Assembly (NCBI GenBank): GCA_017474385.1
Contig: JAFVHU010000053.1
Coordinates: 1-33,658, forward strand
Source of the DNA: Afipia sp.
GTDB taxonomy: Bacteria > Pseudomonadota > Alphaproteobacteria > Rhizobiales > Xanthobacteraceae
Reading direction: 5' to 3'
Length of the DNA stretch: 33,658 nt
Shown: positions 1 to 8,964 of the stretch, one piece after another
Numbering within the stretch: position 1 is the stretch's first letter
Layout: each line of letters begins with the position of its first letter
Notes under the pieces: model-generated
The model's database searches: none
What the model was told of the DNA's origin: nothing
The model's input: only the letters and a program-made list of their open reading frames with translations
Program-made: the position numbers and the translations under genes

Positions 1-113
1 CTGTGAATAGGCGTGGAATAAGGACCCTGTTTTCGGGGTGACCGGCATCCAATCGGGACCCCGGGGCTGAGGGTCCACATTGGCCTCCTTTTCTGAGGGA
101 GGCCTGGCTTGGG

Positions 114-1613
114 ATGCTGGTTGTGGAGACGATTGCGAAGATTCGGCGCGCCTATTTTTCCCAGAAGAAGCCGATCAAGGAGATTTGTCGCGAGCTGCGC
201 GTGTCGCGGAAGGTGGTGCGCAAGGTCATCCGGTCGGACGCAACGGAGTTCCGCTACGAACGCGAGACACAGCCGCTTCCCAAAATCGGGCCCTGGCGGG
301 AGCAACTGGAGGGGCTGCTTTCCGAGAATGAGGCGAAGGCGTCGCGGGAGCGACTGACGCTCGTGCGGCTTTTCGAGGAGCTTCGGGGGCTCGGCTACGA
401 TGGAAGCTACGACGCCGTCCGCCGCTACGCGAAAAGCTGGCGCAAGGCGTGCGGCGCCGCTCTGGCGCAAGCCTATGTGCCGCTGAGTTTTGCGCCGGGC
501 GAAGCCTATCAGTTCGACTGGAGCCATGAAGTCGTCTTGCTGAACGGCGTGACGACGACCGTGAAGGTCGCGCATATGCGGCTTTGCCATAGCCGCATGC
601 TGTTCGTGCGGGCCTACCCGCGCGAGACGCAGGAGATGGTCTTCGACGCGCACGATCGCGCCTTCGCCTTCTTCAAAGGCGCCTGCGCGCGCGGGATCTA
701 TGACAACATGAAGACGGCGGTGGAGACGATCTTCGTCGGCAAGGAGCGGCAATATAATCGCCGCTTCCTTCAGATGTGCGGACATTACCTCGTCGAGCCC
801 GTGGCCTGCACGCCGGCGTCCGGCTGGGAAAAAGGCCAGGTTGAAAATCAGGTTGGCCTGGTCCGCGAGCGCTTCTTCACGCCGCGTCTGCGGTTCAAGA
901 GCTATGACGAGTTGAACGCCTGGCTGCTCGACAAATGCGTCGCCTACGCCAAGGCGCACCGTCATCCCGAGATCGCCGATAAGACAGTCTGGGAGGTCTT
1001 CGAGGAGGAGCGGCCCAAGCTCGTGCCGTTACGAGGCCGCTTCGACGGCTTCCATGCGGTGAGCGCAGCGGTGTCGAAGACATGTCTCGTTCGCTTCGAC
1101 AGCAACAAATACTCGGTGAAGGCCAGCGCTGTGGGCCGGCCCGTCGAAGTCCAGGCCTATGCCGACCGCATCGTCATTCGGCAGGACGGGGTTGTCGTCG
1201 CTGAACATCACAGGCGCTTTGGCCGAGACGAGACCGCCTACGACCCCTGGCATTACGTGCCCGTCCTGGCGAGGAAGCCCGGCGCCCTGCGGAATGGCGC
1301 GCCGTTCAAGGACTGGGTGCTGCCGTCCGCCATGGAAAAGATCCGCCGCAAGCTCGCGGGCTCCGCCGACGGCGATCGGCAAATGGTGAAAATCCTCGCC
1401 GCGGTTCTCGATGACGGGCTGCCGGCGGTCGAAGCCGCCTGCGCCGAGGCCATGGATCAGGGCGTCCATTCCGCCGACGTCATTCTCAACATCCTCGCGC
1501 GCCGCCGCGATCCCGGGCCGCCGCTGACCATCCTCACGCCGGACGCCCTGAAGCTGCGGCACGCCCCTCTCGCCGATTGCGCAAGATACGATCAACTGAG
1601 GAGTTCGGGCTGA
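114..1613 (+). CDS. istA: IS21-family transposase IstA
   Basis: DDE-type transposase of IS21 elements (499 aa), which joins and cuts the ends with help from the IstB ATPase. An N-terminal helix-turn-helix (about residues 5-42) is followed by an rve-type integrase core. The catalytic triad is readable as D135 (in QFDW), D197 (in YDNMK) and E244 (in QVENQ). A C-terminal Mu-transposase-like beta domain follows at about residues 300-390. The ATG is preceded by the purine-rich GAGGGAGG at 95-102. Its TGA shares a base with the ATG of istB, the usual coupled arrangement. The length is full for the family and no frameshift is seen. Confidence 0.95.
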   Translation: MLVVETIAKIRRAYFSQKKPIKEICRELRVSRKVVRKVIRSDATEFRYERETQPLPKIGPWREQLEGLLSENEAKASRERLTLVRLFEELRGLGYDGSYDAVRRYAKSWRKACGAALAQAYVPLSFAPGEAYQFDWSHEVVLLNGVTTTVKVAHMRLCHSRMLFVRAYPRETQEMVFDAHDRAFAFFKGACARGIYDNMKTAVETIFVGKERQYNRRFLQMCGHYLVEPVACTPASGWEKGQVENQVGLVRERFFTPRLRFKSYDELNAWLLDKCVAYAKAHRHPEIADKTVWEVFEEERPKLVPLRGRFDGFHAVSAAVSKTCLVRFDSNKYSVKASAVGRPVEVQAYADRIVIRQDGVVVAEHHRRFGRDETAYDPWHYVPVLARKPGALRNGAPFKDWVLPSAMEKIRRKLAGSADGDRQMVKILAAVLDDGLPAVEAACAEAMDQGVHSADVILNILARRRDPGPPLTILTPDALKLRHAPLADCARYDQLRSSG

Positions 1614-2344
1614 TGATGGAACGCACGCAAATCTTCGATCTCATGGGAGAACTCAAGCTCTATGGCATGAGGAGCGCTTACGACGAGGTGATGGCGGCGG
1701 GCGTCAAGCGGCAGCACGAGCCGCCTCAGATCGTGGGCGATCTTCTCAAGGCCGAAATCGCCGAAAAGCATGCCCGCTCGATCAAATATCAGATGACGAT
1801 CGCCAAGCTGCCCTTGGCGAAGGACATAGACGACTTCGACTTCGACGGCGCCACCGTCAACGAGACGCTGGCGCGCGATCTTTCCAGCGGCGGCTTCGTC
1901 GCCCAGCAGCGCAATATCGTCCTGGTCGGCGGCACGGGAACCGGGAAGACGCATCTCGCCATCGCCATCGCCAGAAGCTGCATTCGCGCCGGCCTGCGCG
2001 GGCGCTTCTTCAACACGGTCGATCTCGTCAATCGGCTCGAGGCGGAAACGCGCGCCGGACGCCAGGGGCGCATCGCCGATTATCTCACCCGGATGGACTT
2101 CGTCGTTCTCGACGAACTCGGCTATCTGCCCTTCGCGCAGGCGGGCGGCCAACTCCTCTTCCACCTCGTCAGCCGGCTCTATGAGCGCACCTCGGTGATC
2201 GTCACCACCAATCTCGCTTTCGGCGAATGGCCCAGCGTCTTCGGCGACGCCAAGATGACGACTGCCCTCCTCGACCGTCTCACCCATCACTGCGACATCG
2301 TCGAAACCGGCAACGAAAGCTGGCGCTTCAAAAACCGCGCCTGA
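1613..2344 (+). CDS. istB: IS21-family helper ATPase IstB
   Basis: AAA+ ATPase of the DnaC/IstB family (243 aa from this start) that regulates IstA and target choice. The Walker A motif GGTGTGKTH and the Walker B block [12 protein letters not shown] are intact. The start [16 protein letters not shown] is the usual IstB N-terminus; the ATG overlaps the istA stop (TGATG) and GAGGAG at 1598-1603 serves as ribosome binding site. A TTG further upstream at 1577 is in frame but would add 12 residues not typical of the family. Confidence 0.94.
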   Translation: MMERTQIFDLMGELKLYGMRSAYDEVMAAGVKRQHEPPQIVGDLLKAEIAEKHARSIKYQMTIAKLPLAKDIDDFDFDGATVNETLARDLSSGGFVAQQRNIVLVGGTGTGKTHLAIAIARSCIRAGLRGRFFNTVDLVNRLEAETRAGRQGRIADYLTRMDFVVLDELGYLPFAQAGGQLLFHLVSRLYERTSVIVTTNLAFGEWPSVFGDAKMTTALLDRLTHHCDIVETGNESWRFKNRA

Positions 2345-2364
2345 AGTTCCCCGTTCAGGCCGCT

Positions 2365-2424
2365 GCCGTTGTGGGCGTAACTCCGGTCGGGCTACGCCCT
2401 CCCTCCGTCACGCCCACAACGGCA
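2365..2424. repeat. 15-bp inverted repeat downstream of istB
   Basis: TGCCGTTGTGGGCGT (arm beginning at 2364) pairs perfectly with ACGCCCACAACGGCA ending at 2424, with a loop of about 31 bases. It lies between the istB stop and the right end of the IS. There is no T-run, so it is not a classic intrinsic terminator; it may block read-through or be a structural part of the element. Confidence 0.6.
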
Positions 2425-2560
2425 CAAAACGCGCGCCTGAAAAGGGGTCCCTTTTCGGCGCCGATCTGGGGTCCCGGTTCAATGCTGATTGACATGCTGC
2501 GGGTCTCCGTTCGCCGACCAGCGAGCGCGCAGCAGTCCAGCGAGCTCGAAAGGCGGTGCC

Positions 2561-3541
2561 ATGGATTACGTCAAGTTCGGATCGACCGGCCTGGAGGTCT
2601 CGCGCCTCGTGCTCGGCTGCATGAGCTTCGGCGATGCGACGCGAGGCACACACGCCTGGACGCTCGACGAAGAGGGGAGTCGCGCGCTGATCCGCCAGGC
2701 GCTCGAGGCGGGGATTAACTTCCTCGACACCGCCAACAGCTATTCAGGCGGCACGTCCGAAGAGATTGTTGGCCGTGCCATCCGCGATTTCGCGCGACGC
2801 GACGAGATCGTGTTGGCGACAAAGGTCTTCAATCGGATGCGTCCGGGGCCCAACGGTTCCGGGCTTTCGCGCAGAGCGATCTTCAACGAAATCGACGCCA
2901 GCCTGACGCGGCTCGGCACGGATTATGTCGACCTCTATCAAATACACCGCTGGGACGATCGCACGCCGATCGAGGAAACGATGGAGGCGCTCCACGACGT
3001 GGTGAAGGCTGGCAAAGCCCGCTACATCGGTGCTTCCTCGATGGCGAGCTGGCAGTTCGCAAAGGCGATCTACACTGCGCGCCTCCACGGCTGGACCCCG
3101 TTCGTCAGCATGCAGAACCATTTGAACCTGCTCTACCGGGAGGAGGAGCGGGAGATGCTGCCCTTCTGCCGCGATCAAGGCGTGGCCGTGATCCCGTGGA
3201 GTCCGCTCGCGCGCGGCCGCCTGGCGCGGGCGTGGGACGAGAGTTCGGCGCGTCAGGAAACGGATGTCTTCGGCCGCTCGCTTTATTCCGACGCCGACCC
3301 GCAAATCGTCGATGCTGTCGGCGCGATCGCGGCGGCTCGCAATGTCTCGCGTGCGCTGGTGGCGCTCGCCTGGGTGCTGCAAAAGCCTGGCGTCACGGCG
3401 CCGATCGTCGGCGCCACCAAGCCGCAACATCTGACGGACGCACTAGATGCACTTCCGCTGCGCCTGACCGAGGAAGAGGTAAAGACGCTCGAGGGGCCGT
3501 ATTCGCCCCGTCAAGTCGTCGGCTTCTCGTTACCGCGCTGA
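2561..3541 (+). CDS. Aldo/keto reductase family oxidoreductase
   Basis: NADPH-dependent aldo/keto reductase (326 aa), a cytosolic TIM-barrel enzyme that reduces aldehydes or ketones; the substrate is not predictable. The catalytic tetrad is visible as D56 and Y61 (in FLDTANSY), K88 (LATKVF) and H129 (YQIHRWD). The C-terminal part carries the cofactor-binding pattern IVGATKPQHL. The overall layout matches the YajO / voltage-gated potassium-channel beta-subunit-like AKR group. The ATG at 2561 is chosen because the conserved MDYVKFGSTG start follows GAAAGGCGG; an upstream in-frame ATG would add an unrelated 24 residues reaching into the IS end. The stop lies 25 bp before the ABC transporter gene, so the two are probably cotranscribed. 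Confidence 0.9.
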   Translation: MDYVKFGSTGLEVSRLVLGCMSFGDATRGTHAWTLDEEGSRALIRQALEAGINFLDTANSYSGGTSEEIVGRAIRDFARRDEIVLATKVFNRMRPGPNGSGLSRRAIFNEIDASLTRLGTDYVDLYQIHRWDDRTPIEETMEALHDVVKAGKARYIGASSMASWQFAKAIYTARLHGWTPFVSMQNHLNLLYREEEREMLPFCRDQGVAVIPWSPLARGRLARAWDESSARQETDVFGRSLYSDADPQIVDAVGAIAAARNVSRALVALAWVLQKPGVTAPIVGATKPQHLTDALDALPLRLTEEEVKTLEGPYSPRQVVGFSLPR

Positions 3542-3566
3542 GCGCTTCTTGAGGTGGCGTTTCCAA

Positions 3567-5405
3567 ATGGCTCCCGCCTTCAGATCCCTTCACGGTCAGC
3601 TCATCGAACGAGGCCGTTGGTTGACGCGTAAGCCTGCGGCGGCCGAGGTCTCGGCAGCGGCGAGCGACGTCGACGTCGGCACACCTGTGGCAATGCTCTC
3701 GGTGCTGCGTTTCGTCACGAGCTATTGGGGCAGGCGAGCCGGCCTGTTTGTCACCGGTGTCTGCGCCTCGTTGCTCGGGACAGCATTCGATCTGGCCTTG
3801 CCTTGGGCATCGGCCGCGCTTGTTGACGACATCGCGGCCGGGCGGAGCTCGGGAGACAATGTCTGGCGATCATGGGCGATTTTCATCGCAATGTTCCTCG
3901 GCTTCGCCCTGTCTCGCAATGTCGGTCATCGTCTATGGATTCCCGTTGCCGCCCGCAACATGGAGGAAATGGCCAACGAGACCTTTGCCAAGGTCCAGGC
4001 GCTTCCATCCTCGTGGCACGCCTCGGCCTTCGCTGGAGGCGTCGTTCGTCGCATTAGTCGGGCAATGTGGGGCTATGACAATGTAACCGATGCGTTGACT
4101 ATTCGCGTCGGCCCGGCGTTGCTGGTGCTCGGCGGTCTGGCCGTCATGCTCATGCTGCGCAGTTTTCTGGCTGGCATGATCGCGCTCGCTGCAGTCGTCC
4201 TTTTCACCGTGCTGAATCTGATTCTGACCGCGCGCTACGTTCGCCCGGCCAACCAGTTCTCGAACGAACTCGACGCGGCGATGAACGCAACGCTGGCGGA
4301 CGCATTGTCCGGGAACGCCGTCGTGAAGAGTTTTGCGTGCGAGGCTGGCGAGCTGGAGAGATTTGCTGCCGACACGGCGCGCTGGCGTGCATCGGCGATG
4401 CGCACCTGGACTCGATTTGTTGACCTCGGCATCATCCAGAATCTTGTCCTGCTTGTCCTGCAGGCCGGAATGACGGGAATGATGGTGGAAGCCTGGCTTG
4501 CGGGCGCAGCCTCTCCGGGGGACGTCGCCTTCGCCATTACAGCCTTCATCCTGATGAGCGGATATTTGCGCAATCTCGGCGACAATGTCCGGGAGCTGCT
4601 GAAGGGGCTGGATGACACGGCCGACGCGCTGCGGTTTGCGTGGGCGAGCGGAGAGCCGACGAATGACACCGCTCCTGACCTCTTGGTCACGAGAGGCGGC
4701 ATCGAATTCCAGGGCGTTGGCTTCGCCTACGCCGAGACAGGCAGCCCTGTGTTCACGGATCTCGACGTGTCGATCAAGCCGGGAGAGAGCGTGGCGATCA
4801 CTGGCGAAAGTGGCTCTGGCAAATCGACGCTCATCAAGCTCCTGCACCGCCTCTATCCCGTCGGCGCGGGGCGCATTCTCATTGACGGGCAGGATATCGC
4901 CGAGGTTTCCCTGTCCTCATTACGGCGCGCTGTGGCGGTGGCACCGCAAGAGCCGATGCTGTTCCATCGATCAGTTCGCGATAACATCGCCTATGGTCGA
5001 CCGGGGGCGACGCTGGAAGAGATCCGGCACGTCGCCCGTATCGCCTGCGCCGACGGCTTCATTGCGCGACTGCCGGCGGGATACGATACGGTCGTTGGAG
5101 AGCGCGGCGTCGCGCTGTCCGGCGGCGAGAGGCAGCGGGTGGCGCTCGCGCGCGCCCTCCTTGCGCAGGCGCCCATTCTCGTACTCGACGAGGCAACCTC
5201 GGCGCTCGATAGAGATACCGAGGCTGAGGTCTTGACGAACCTTGCGTCCGTCGCCGATCGCCAGACACGCATCATCATCGCTCACCGTCCAGCATCGATC
5301 GCAAGCGCTGGCCGCGTCCTGAAGATCATCGACGGCCGGTCGACGACGGACATGGACCCCGATACGTCAGGCCGACGCCCGATCGCGCTGAGCGGCCGGG
5401 TGTAG
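3567..5405 (+). CDS. ABC transporter, fused permease/ATPase half-exporter
   Basis: Type I ABC exporter half-transporter (612 aa from this ATG) that would work as a homodimer in the inner membrane; the substrate is unknown. Residues about 45-340 form the six-helix membrane domain. The ATPase domain follows with Walker A GESGSGKST (413-421), a Q-loop in APQEPMLF, signature LSGGERQR (517-524), Walker B ILVLDEAT (537-544) and an H-loop His at 573 (IIAHRP). GAGGTGG at 3551-3557 sits nine bases before the ATG at 3567 and decides this start; the in-frame TTG at 3549 lies almost on that site. The gene follows the aldo/keto reductase closely. Its last 39 bp overlap the convergent LysR gene. Confidence 0.92.
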   Translation: MAPAFRSLHGQLIERGRWLTRKPAAAEVSAAASDVDVGTPVAMLSVLRFVTSYWGRRAGLFVTGVCASLLGTAFDLALPWASAALVDDIAAGRSSGDNVWRSWAIFIAMFLGFALSRNVGHRLWIPVAARNMEEMANETFAKVQALPSSWHASAFAGGVVRRISRAMWGYDNVTDALTIRVGPALLVLGGLAVMLMLRSFLAGMIALAAVVLFTVLNLILTARYVRPANQFSNELDAAMNATLADALSGNAVVKSFACEAGELERFAADTARWRASAMRTWTRFVDLGIIQNLVLLVLQAGMTGMMVEAWLAGAASPGDVAFAITAFILMSGYLRNLGDNVRELLKGLDDTADALRFAWASGEPTNDTAPDLLVTRGGIEFQGVGFAYAETGSPVFTDLDVSIKPGESVAITGESGSGKSTLIKLLHRLYPVGAGRILIDGQDIAEVSLSSLRRAVAVAPQEPMLFHRSVRDNIAYGRPGATLEEIRHVARIACADGFIARLPAGYDTVVGERGVALSGGERQRVALARALLAQAPILVLDEATSALDRDTEAEVLTNLASVADRQTRIIIAHRPASIASAGRVLKIIDGRSTTDMDPDTSGRRPIALSGRV

Positions 5406-6323
5406 CAAAGCGCTCGAGCCACCCTGGATCCGCATCGACCGCAGGAAGTCGATAAAGACCCTGAGCTTGGCGGGAACGCGTCGCCGGTCAGGGTAGTAGA
5501 GGTGAAGATCGTCGAAGCGAGGGCTCCAGTCCGCCAGCACGCGGACGAGTTCACCTCTCTCCAGGAACCGTTCGATGTAGCCGTTGATCATGTATGCGAT
5601 CCCGAGGCCATCAAGCGCGCTCTGAACCAGTGCCTCGGAATCGTTGATGATGAGATGGCCGTTCGGCACCATCTCTACGGTCTCCCCGTCCTTGGCGAAT
5701 GCCCAGCGCTCGATCTGGCCCGTGGTGACGTGTCGGAATTGGATGCAGTCGTGGTTCTGAAGATCACGAGGATGATCCGGCATGCCGCGCTTATTGAGAT
5801 AGGCGGGCGAGGCGATCATATGGGCGCTGATCGGGGGGCCTATCCGCAGTGCGATCATGTCCTTTTCCAGCAGATCGCCAAACCGGATGCCGGCGTCGAA
5901 GCCCTTGCCGACAATGTCGACCAGCGCGTTCTCGATGACGATCTCGACGGAGATCTTCGGATAGCGCTCGTGGAACGCCGGAAGCGCTGGCTGCAAGATG
6001 ATCATGTAGGCGGCGCGGGGTACATTCAGCCGCAAGAGACCGGACGGCTGATCGGCATTCTCATCCAGCTCCTCGGTGGCTGCCGACAGCTCCTCGATGC
6101 AAGGCAAGATGCGATCGAAGTAACGCTGGCCAGCCTCGGTCAGGCTGACACTCCGGGTTGTCCGATTGAAGAGCGGGAAGCCAAGTCGTTCCTCAAGATT
6201 GCGCACGGCCTGGCTTACCGCAGATGGCGAAATTCCAAGACGGACCGCCGCAGCCGAAAAACCTGACGCCTGTGCGACAGCCACGAAAACGGCTAACCCT
6301 TCGAACTGATCCTGACGAAGCAT
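5367..6323 (-). CDS. LysR-family transcriptional regulator (CrgA-like)
   Basis: LysR-type regulator (318 aa). The N-terminal winged HTH spans about residues 6-65 (FVAVAQASGFSAAA, then SPSAVSQAVRNLEERLG and LFNRTTRSVSLTEAG). An effector-binding domain of the CrgA-like type occupies about residues 95-300. It converges on the ABC transporter gene with a 39-bp 3' overlap, so the two transcripts are antisense at their ends. The upstream region contains two near-repeats, TCAGACTTACG at 6342 and TCAGACATTACG at 6358, which may be an autoregulatory site. The target genes are unknown; the neighbouring aldo/keto reductase and exporter are candidates by position only. Confidence 0.92.
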   Translation of the reverse strand: MLRQDQFEGLAVFVAVAQASGFSAAAVRLGISPSAVSQAVRNLEERLGFPLFNRTTRSVSLTEAGQRYFDRILPCIEELSAATEELDENADQPSGLLRLNVPRAAYMIILQPALPAFHERYPKISVEIVIENALVDIVGKGFDAGIRFGDLLEKDMIALRIGPPISAHMIASPAYLNKRGMPDHPRDLQNHDCIQFRHVTTGQIERWAFAKDGETVEMVPNGHLIINDSEALVQSALDGLGIAYMINGYIERFLERGELVRVLADWSPRFDDLHLYYPDRRRVPAKLRVFIDFLRSMRIQGGSSALLHPAAQRDRASA

Positions 6324-6598
6324 CGCCGCTCCATTGTATTGTCAGACTTACGAATACTCAGACATTACGGGGAAATTGAGGAAAATGGAACGCGCGACGC
6401 GCACGTCCCCGTCTCCGGTCGACTGACTTCTGGCAGCAGCTTGGCATTCGTCGAAGCGGCGCGCCTGTCCGAAAATTCGGGCCGGCGCGGCGTAAGTGCT
6501 CGCAGCCAATCAACGAGTGCGCACAGGTCTTCAGTCTCTGCTATCCTCTTGGCAGAAGGCGGGCGAGGACGTTCCGGCCGAAAACATCACGGTGCCGC

Positions 6599-6799
6599 TT
6601 GCCAACCATTCAACTTTCCGTGGAGCAGAAGGGTAACGGCTTCCAGGCGACCGTAACGTTTCCCGACGGCGTTTCGATGAGTTCGGCGGAGACATATCCG
6701 TCGATTGCCGAAGCGATGGCTGCGGCTGCCCGAAAGGTTCTGGAGACGCCCGAGCGCCTCGCGGCGCTCGATCAGTCAACGGAAGCTGGAAACAGCTAA
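6599..6799 (+). CDS. Small hypothetical protein
   Basis: 66-aa open frame starting at a TTG. The product has a regular strand-strand-helix look (IQLSVEQKGNGFQATVTF, then SIAEAMAAAARKVLE), vaguely like HicB-type small domains, but I do not recognise a family. Its stop overlaps the stop of convergent dinB by three bases. No good ribosome binding site precedes the TTG, so the start is uncertain. It is kept because the protein-like pattern and codon use look real and no better frame explains the stretch. Confidence 0.45.
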   Translation: MPTIQLSVEQKGNGFQATVTFPDGVSMSSAETYPSIAEAMAAAARKVLETPERLAALDQSTEAGNS

Positions 6800-7917
6800 A
6801 TCAACAAGCGGAGTTGCTCGTCTGAAACTGTCTGCTCTTCATCGAAAGACGAGACGGTTACCCCTATCAAACGAATTCCTTTCTCCGATGGAAAAAGGGG
6901 TTCGAGCAGGCTCTGCGCGATGTTCTCGATATCCGAGGCCGAAGCGGCTGCGGTGCTGACGGTGCGACTGCGGGTGATCTGCTGAAAGTCGGAGAACTTG
7001 ACCTTCAACGTTACGGTTCTGCCGCGCAGGTTCTTCGCTTCGCAATGTCTCCAGACCTTTGCGGCGAGCGGAGGGACCTCCGCGCGCGCCGCGGCGAGGT
7101 CGAAAATGTCATCCGTGAAGGTGTCCTCTGCGCCTATCGATTTTCGCGGCCGGTCTGGCTGGACAGGTCGCTCATCGATCCCGCGGGCAATCGCGTAGTA
7201 CCATGTGCCAGCCTTGCCGAAGTGCTGCCGCAGGAACGGCAGTGATTGCGCTTTGAGATCGGCTCCGGTCAGAATGCCGAGCCGTTCCATCTTCGCCGCC
7301 GTCGCAGGACCGACGCCATGGAATTTCTTCACGGCGAGCGCTTCGACAAATGCCGGCCCCATACGCGGCGTGATGACGGCCTGGCCATTGGGTTTGTTCA
7401 GATCGCTCGCCATCTTCGCCAGGAATTTGCAATAGGAAACGCCGGCGGAGGCGTTGAGGCCCGTAACCTCCTTGATGCGAGCGCGGATTTGCATCGCGAT
7501 CTCCGTAGCGATCGGAATCGCCTGCTTGTTCTCGCTGACATCGAGATAGGCCTCATCGAGCGAGAGCGGCTCGATCAGATCCGTGTGTTCGGCAAAGATC
7601 TCCCTGATCTGCGCGGAGACGGCGCGATAAACGTCGAAGCGCGGCGGCACGAAAATCAGGTCTGGACAGCGGCGCTTCGCGGTTATGGAAGGCAGCGCTG
7701 ATCTGACGCCAAAGGCGCGGGCCTCGTAACTTGCAGCGGCGACCACGCCGCGCGCGGCCGATCCTCCCACGGCAACGGGCTTTCCCCTGAGTTCGGGATT
7801 GTCGCGCTGTTCGACCGAGGCATAGAACGCATCCATGTCGACATGGATGATCTTTCGTCCGGACCGTGGTTCCGGCGTGTCGTTGACTGCTATTGCGTCG
7901 TGATCAGTCGTCTCCAT
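6796..7917 (-). CDS. dinB: DNA polymerase IV (DinB)
   Basis: Y-family error-prone DNA polymerase (373 aa) for translesion synthesis. Metal-binding residues are present: D27 in HVDMDAFYASVE, and D121-E122 in SLDEAYLDV; Y32 occupies the steric-gate position. The thumb helix-hairpin-helix (KFHGVGPATAAKMERLG) and a full little-finger domain follow. It starts 27 bp after the stop of the YedK-like gene, so the two probably form an operon. The C-terminus does not show an obvious canonical beta-clamp peptide. Its place beside the imuA-imuB-dnaE2 cassette groups two translesion systems in one island. Confidence 0.94.
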   Translation of the reverse strand: METTDHDAIAVNDTPEPRSGRKIIHVDMDAFYASVEQRDNPELRGKPVAVGGSAARGVVAAASYEARAFGVRSALPSITAKRRCPDLIFVPPRFDVYRAVSAQIREIFAEHTDLIEPLSLDEAYLDVSENKQAIPIATEIAMQIRARIKEVTGLNASAGVSYCKFLAKMASDLNKPNGQAVITPRMGPAFVEALAVKKFHGVGPATAAKMERLGILTGADLKAQSLPFLRQHFGKAGTWYYAIARGIDERPVQPDRPRKSIGAEDTFTDDIFDLAAARAEVPPLAAKVWRHCEAKNLRGRTVTLKVKFSDFQQITRSRTVSTAAASASDIENIAQSLLEPLFPSEKGIRLIGVTVSSFDEEQTVSDEQLRLLI

Positions 7918-7944
7918 CGTTTGGTCCGCCGGGTCACATGCGAC

Positions 7945-8619
7945 CTACACGGCGCCGTCTCGATCGAGTTTCGCCGGCGGCTCGACCACGACGAGCATGT
8001 TTCCGGGAAGCGGCCGCTGCAGATGTTTGACCTCATCCCACTCGCCGGTCAGCCATAGATCGACTTCTTCGGGCGTCGTCAGGATCGCTGGCATCGCCTT
8101 GAAATGGATCGGCTTGACGATCTCGTTCGGCGAGGTCGTCAGGAACCCGTAGAGCTCGAATTCCCGCTCGCCGTCGCGCACCTTCTTCACGCCCTTCCAG
8201 GGCGTCCAGAAGCCGGCGAAGAACATCAGCGGCCGCTCCGGATTTTGAGCAAACCACGCGTTTGGAACACGCGCACCTTGTGCTTGGCTCTTCGGGTCAG
8301 GCTCGGCGAATGACGTGAAAGGTACGACGCACCGGCTCGTCGGCCCAAGCCAGCGTCGCCACCAGGATGAATCCACGTCACGGATATTCGTGACGCCCGG
8401 ATCGTAGTTCTTGTTCTTGAGATAGACGGGAGGCGTGGGCATGCCCCACGTCGCGCGAACGATCTCGCGCTGTCCGTCGTCCCCGACGCGAACGATCGGC
8501 GCGAGTGTGTTGGGATAAATGTCGACGGAGGGCTCGTTCCAGCCAGCCTTGTCTCGGAACGCTTTGGTGAATTGCATCACCGCGTCGCGGGTCGTGGTGA
8601 GATTATAAAGGTTGCACAC
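7945..8619 (-). CDS. SOS response-associated peptidase / abasic-site shield (YedK/HMCES family)
   Basis: SRAP-domain protein (224 aa) that forms a thiazolidine crosslink with abasic sites in single-stranded DNA through its N-terminal Cys. The conserved residues are C2, N78 (VTNIR), E106 (SFAEP) and H172 (IHFKAMPAIL). The start is GTG at 8619: the family requires Cys directly after the removed initiator Met, and this codon puts Cys at position 2. GGGAG lies upstream. It heads a leftward pair with dinB and stands opposite the imuA arm, consistent with a DNA-damage role. No perfect LexA box of its own was found; the box at 8899-8913 lies about 280 bp upstream. Confidence 0.93.
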   Translation of the reverse strand: MCNLYNLTTTRDAVMQFTKAFRDKAGWNEPSVDIYPNTLAPIVRVGDDGQREIVRATWGMPTPPVYLKNKNYDPGVTNIRDVDSSWWRRWLGPTSRCVVPFTSFAEPDPKSQAQGARVPNAWFAQNPERPLMFFAGFWTPWKGVKKVRDGEREFELYGFLTTSPNEIVKPIHFKAMPAILTTPEEVDLWLTGEWDEVKHLQRPLPGNMLVVVEPPAKLDRDGAV

Positions 8620-8659
8620 TGGCCGATCTCCCTATCGCCGGATGCCGCGCACGCGCATC

Positions 8660-8770
8660 CGCGCCGGCGATGATCAACCGTGGGCTATCAATCGGGCCGG
8701 TCAGAGCGGTGCCGTGCTCGACAGCTTCGCGTTGCCTGTCGTCAAATTTTTCCAGATGCGCTGCATTCAT
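8660..8770 (-). pseudogene. N-terminal stump of a UvrD/Rep-type helicase
   Basis: Reading leftward from an ATG at 8770, 37 codons match the start of UvrD/PcrA-type helicases: a Q-motif region (DDRQREAVEH) then GTALTGPIDSPRLIIAGA. The match stops exactly where the Walker A motif (usually GAGSGKT or GAGTGKT) should follow; the next codons encode unrelated DARARHPAIG. The rest of the helicase is absent and the frame runs into the start of the YedK-like gene. This looks like a deletion scar left when the yedK-dinB arm was joined here. Recognition rests on the characteristic wording of the N-terminus only. Confidence 0.65.
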
Positions 8771-8898
8771 CACGGTCCGCTCGGTTTTCGCTTGAGAATC
8801 AACGGCCGTCCGCAAGCACACGGTTGTTCTCAAACTAATCTATGAGCGTCTTCCCCGAAGACTCTTTTGCGAGTCCGATTGACTCATGCCGCGATTGA

Positions 8899-8913
8899 GA
8901 ACAAATAAAGAAC
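8899..8913 (+). promoter_or_regulatory. LexA (SOS) box of the alphaproteobacterial type
   Basis: GAAC-AAATAAA-GAAC, a perfect GAAC-N7-GAAC direct repeat (GTTC-N7-GTTC on the other strand), the known LexA operator in Alphaproteobacteria. It lies 51 bp before the imuA ATG, an ideal position to repress imuA-imuB-dnaE2. A degenerate half-copy (TTGAGAAC on the minus strand, about 8826-8833) faces the yedK-dinB arm. Confidence 0.85.
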
Positions 8914-8964
8914 ATAGCAGCGGAGAGACCCTTTGCAAAGCCACAAGGAGCAGCCTTTTTCAAT

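Larger units (their letters stand above)
2..2494 (+). mobile_element. Complete IS21-family insertion sequence
   Basis: The element carries istA and istB and has matching ends. The left end starts TGTGAATAGGC and the reverse complement of the right end starts TGTCAATCAGC; both continue to a shared GGACCC block about 20 bases in. Further GGGACCCC copies lie inside both ends (near 54-61 left; near 2445-2451 and 2468-2474 right), as expected for the multiple transposase-binding repeats of IS21 termini. The total of 2493 bp is normal for the family. A target-site duplication cannot be checked because only one base precedes the left end. The right end lies 66 bp before the aldo/keto reductase start, so the element may have replaced or modified that gene's promoter. 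Both genes are intact, so the copy looks recent or active. Confidence 0.9.

Noticed and set aside
1029-1595. Long minus-strand open frame opposite istA, and a similar one at 1592-2290 opposite istB
   Set aside because: Antisense of well-conserved transposase genes in GC-rich DNA; the translations match no family.
3933-4847. Minus-strand frame of about 300 codons inside the ABC transporter gene
   Set aside because: Mirror of the strong coding frame; His/Arg/Gln-rich product without a recognisable domain.
5502-6266. Plus-strand frame of about 250 codons opposite the first LysR gene
   Set aside because: Antisense to a clear LysR reading frame; no ribosome binding site or family match.
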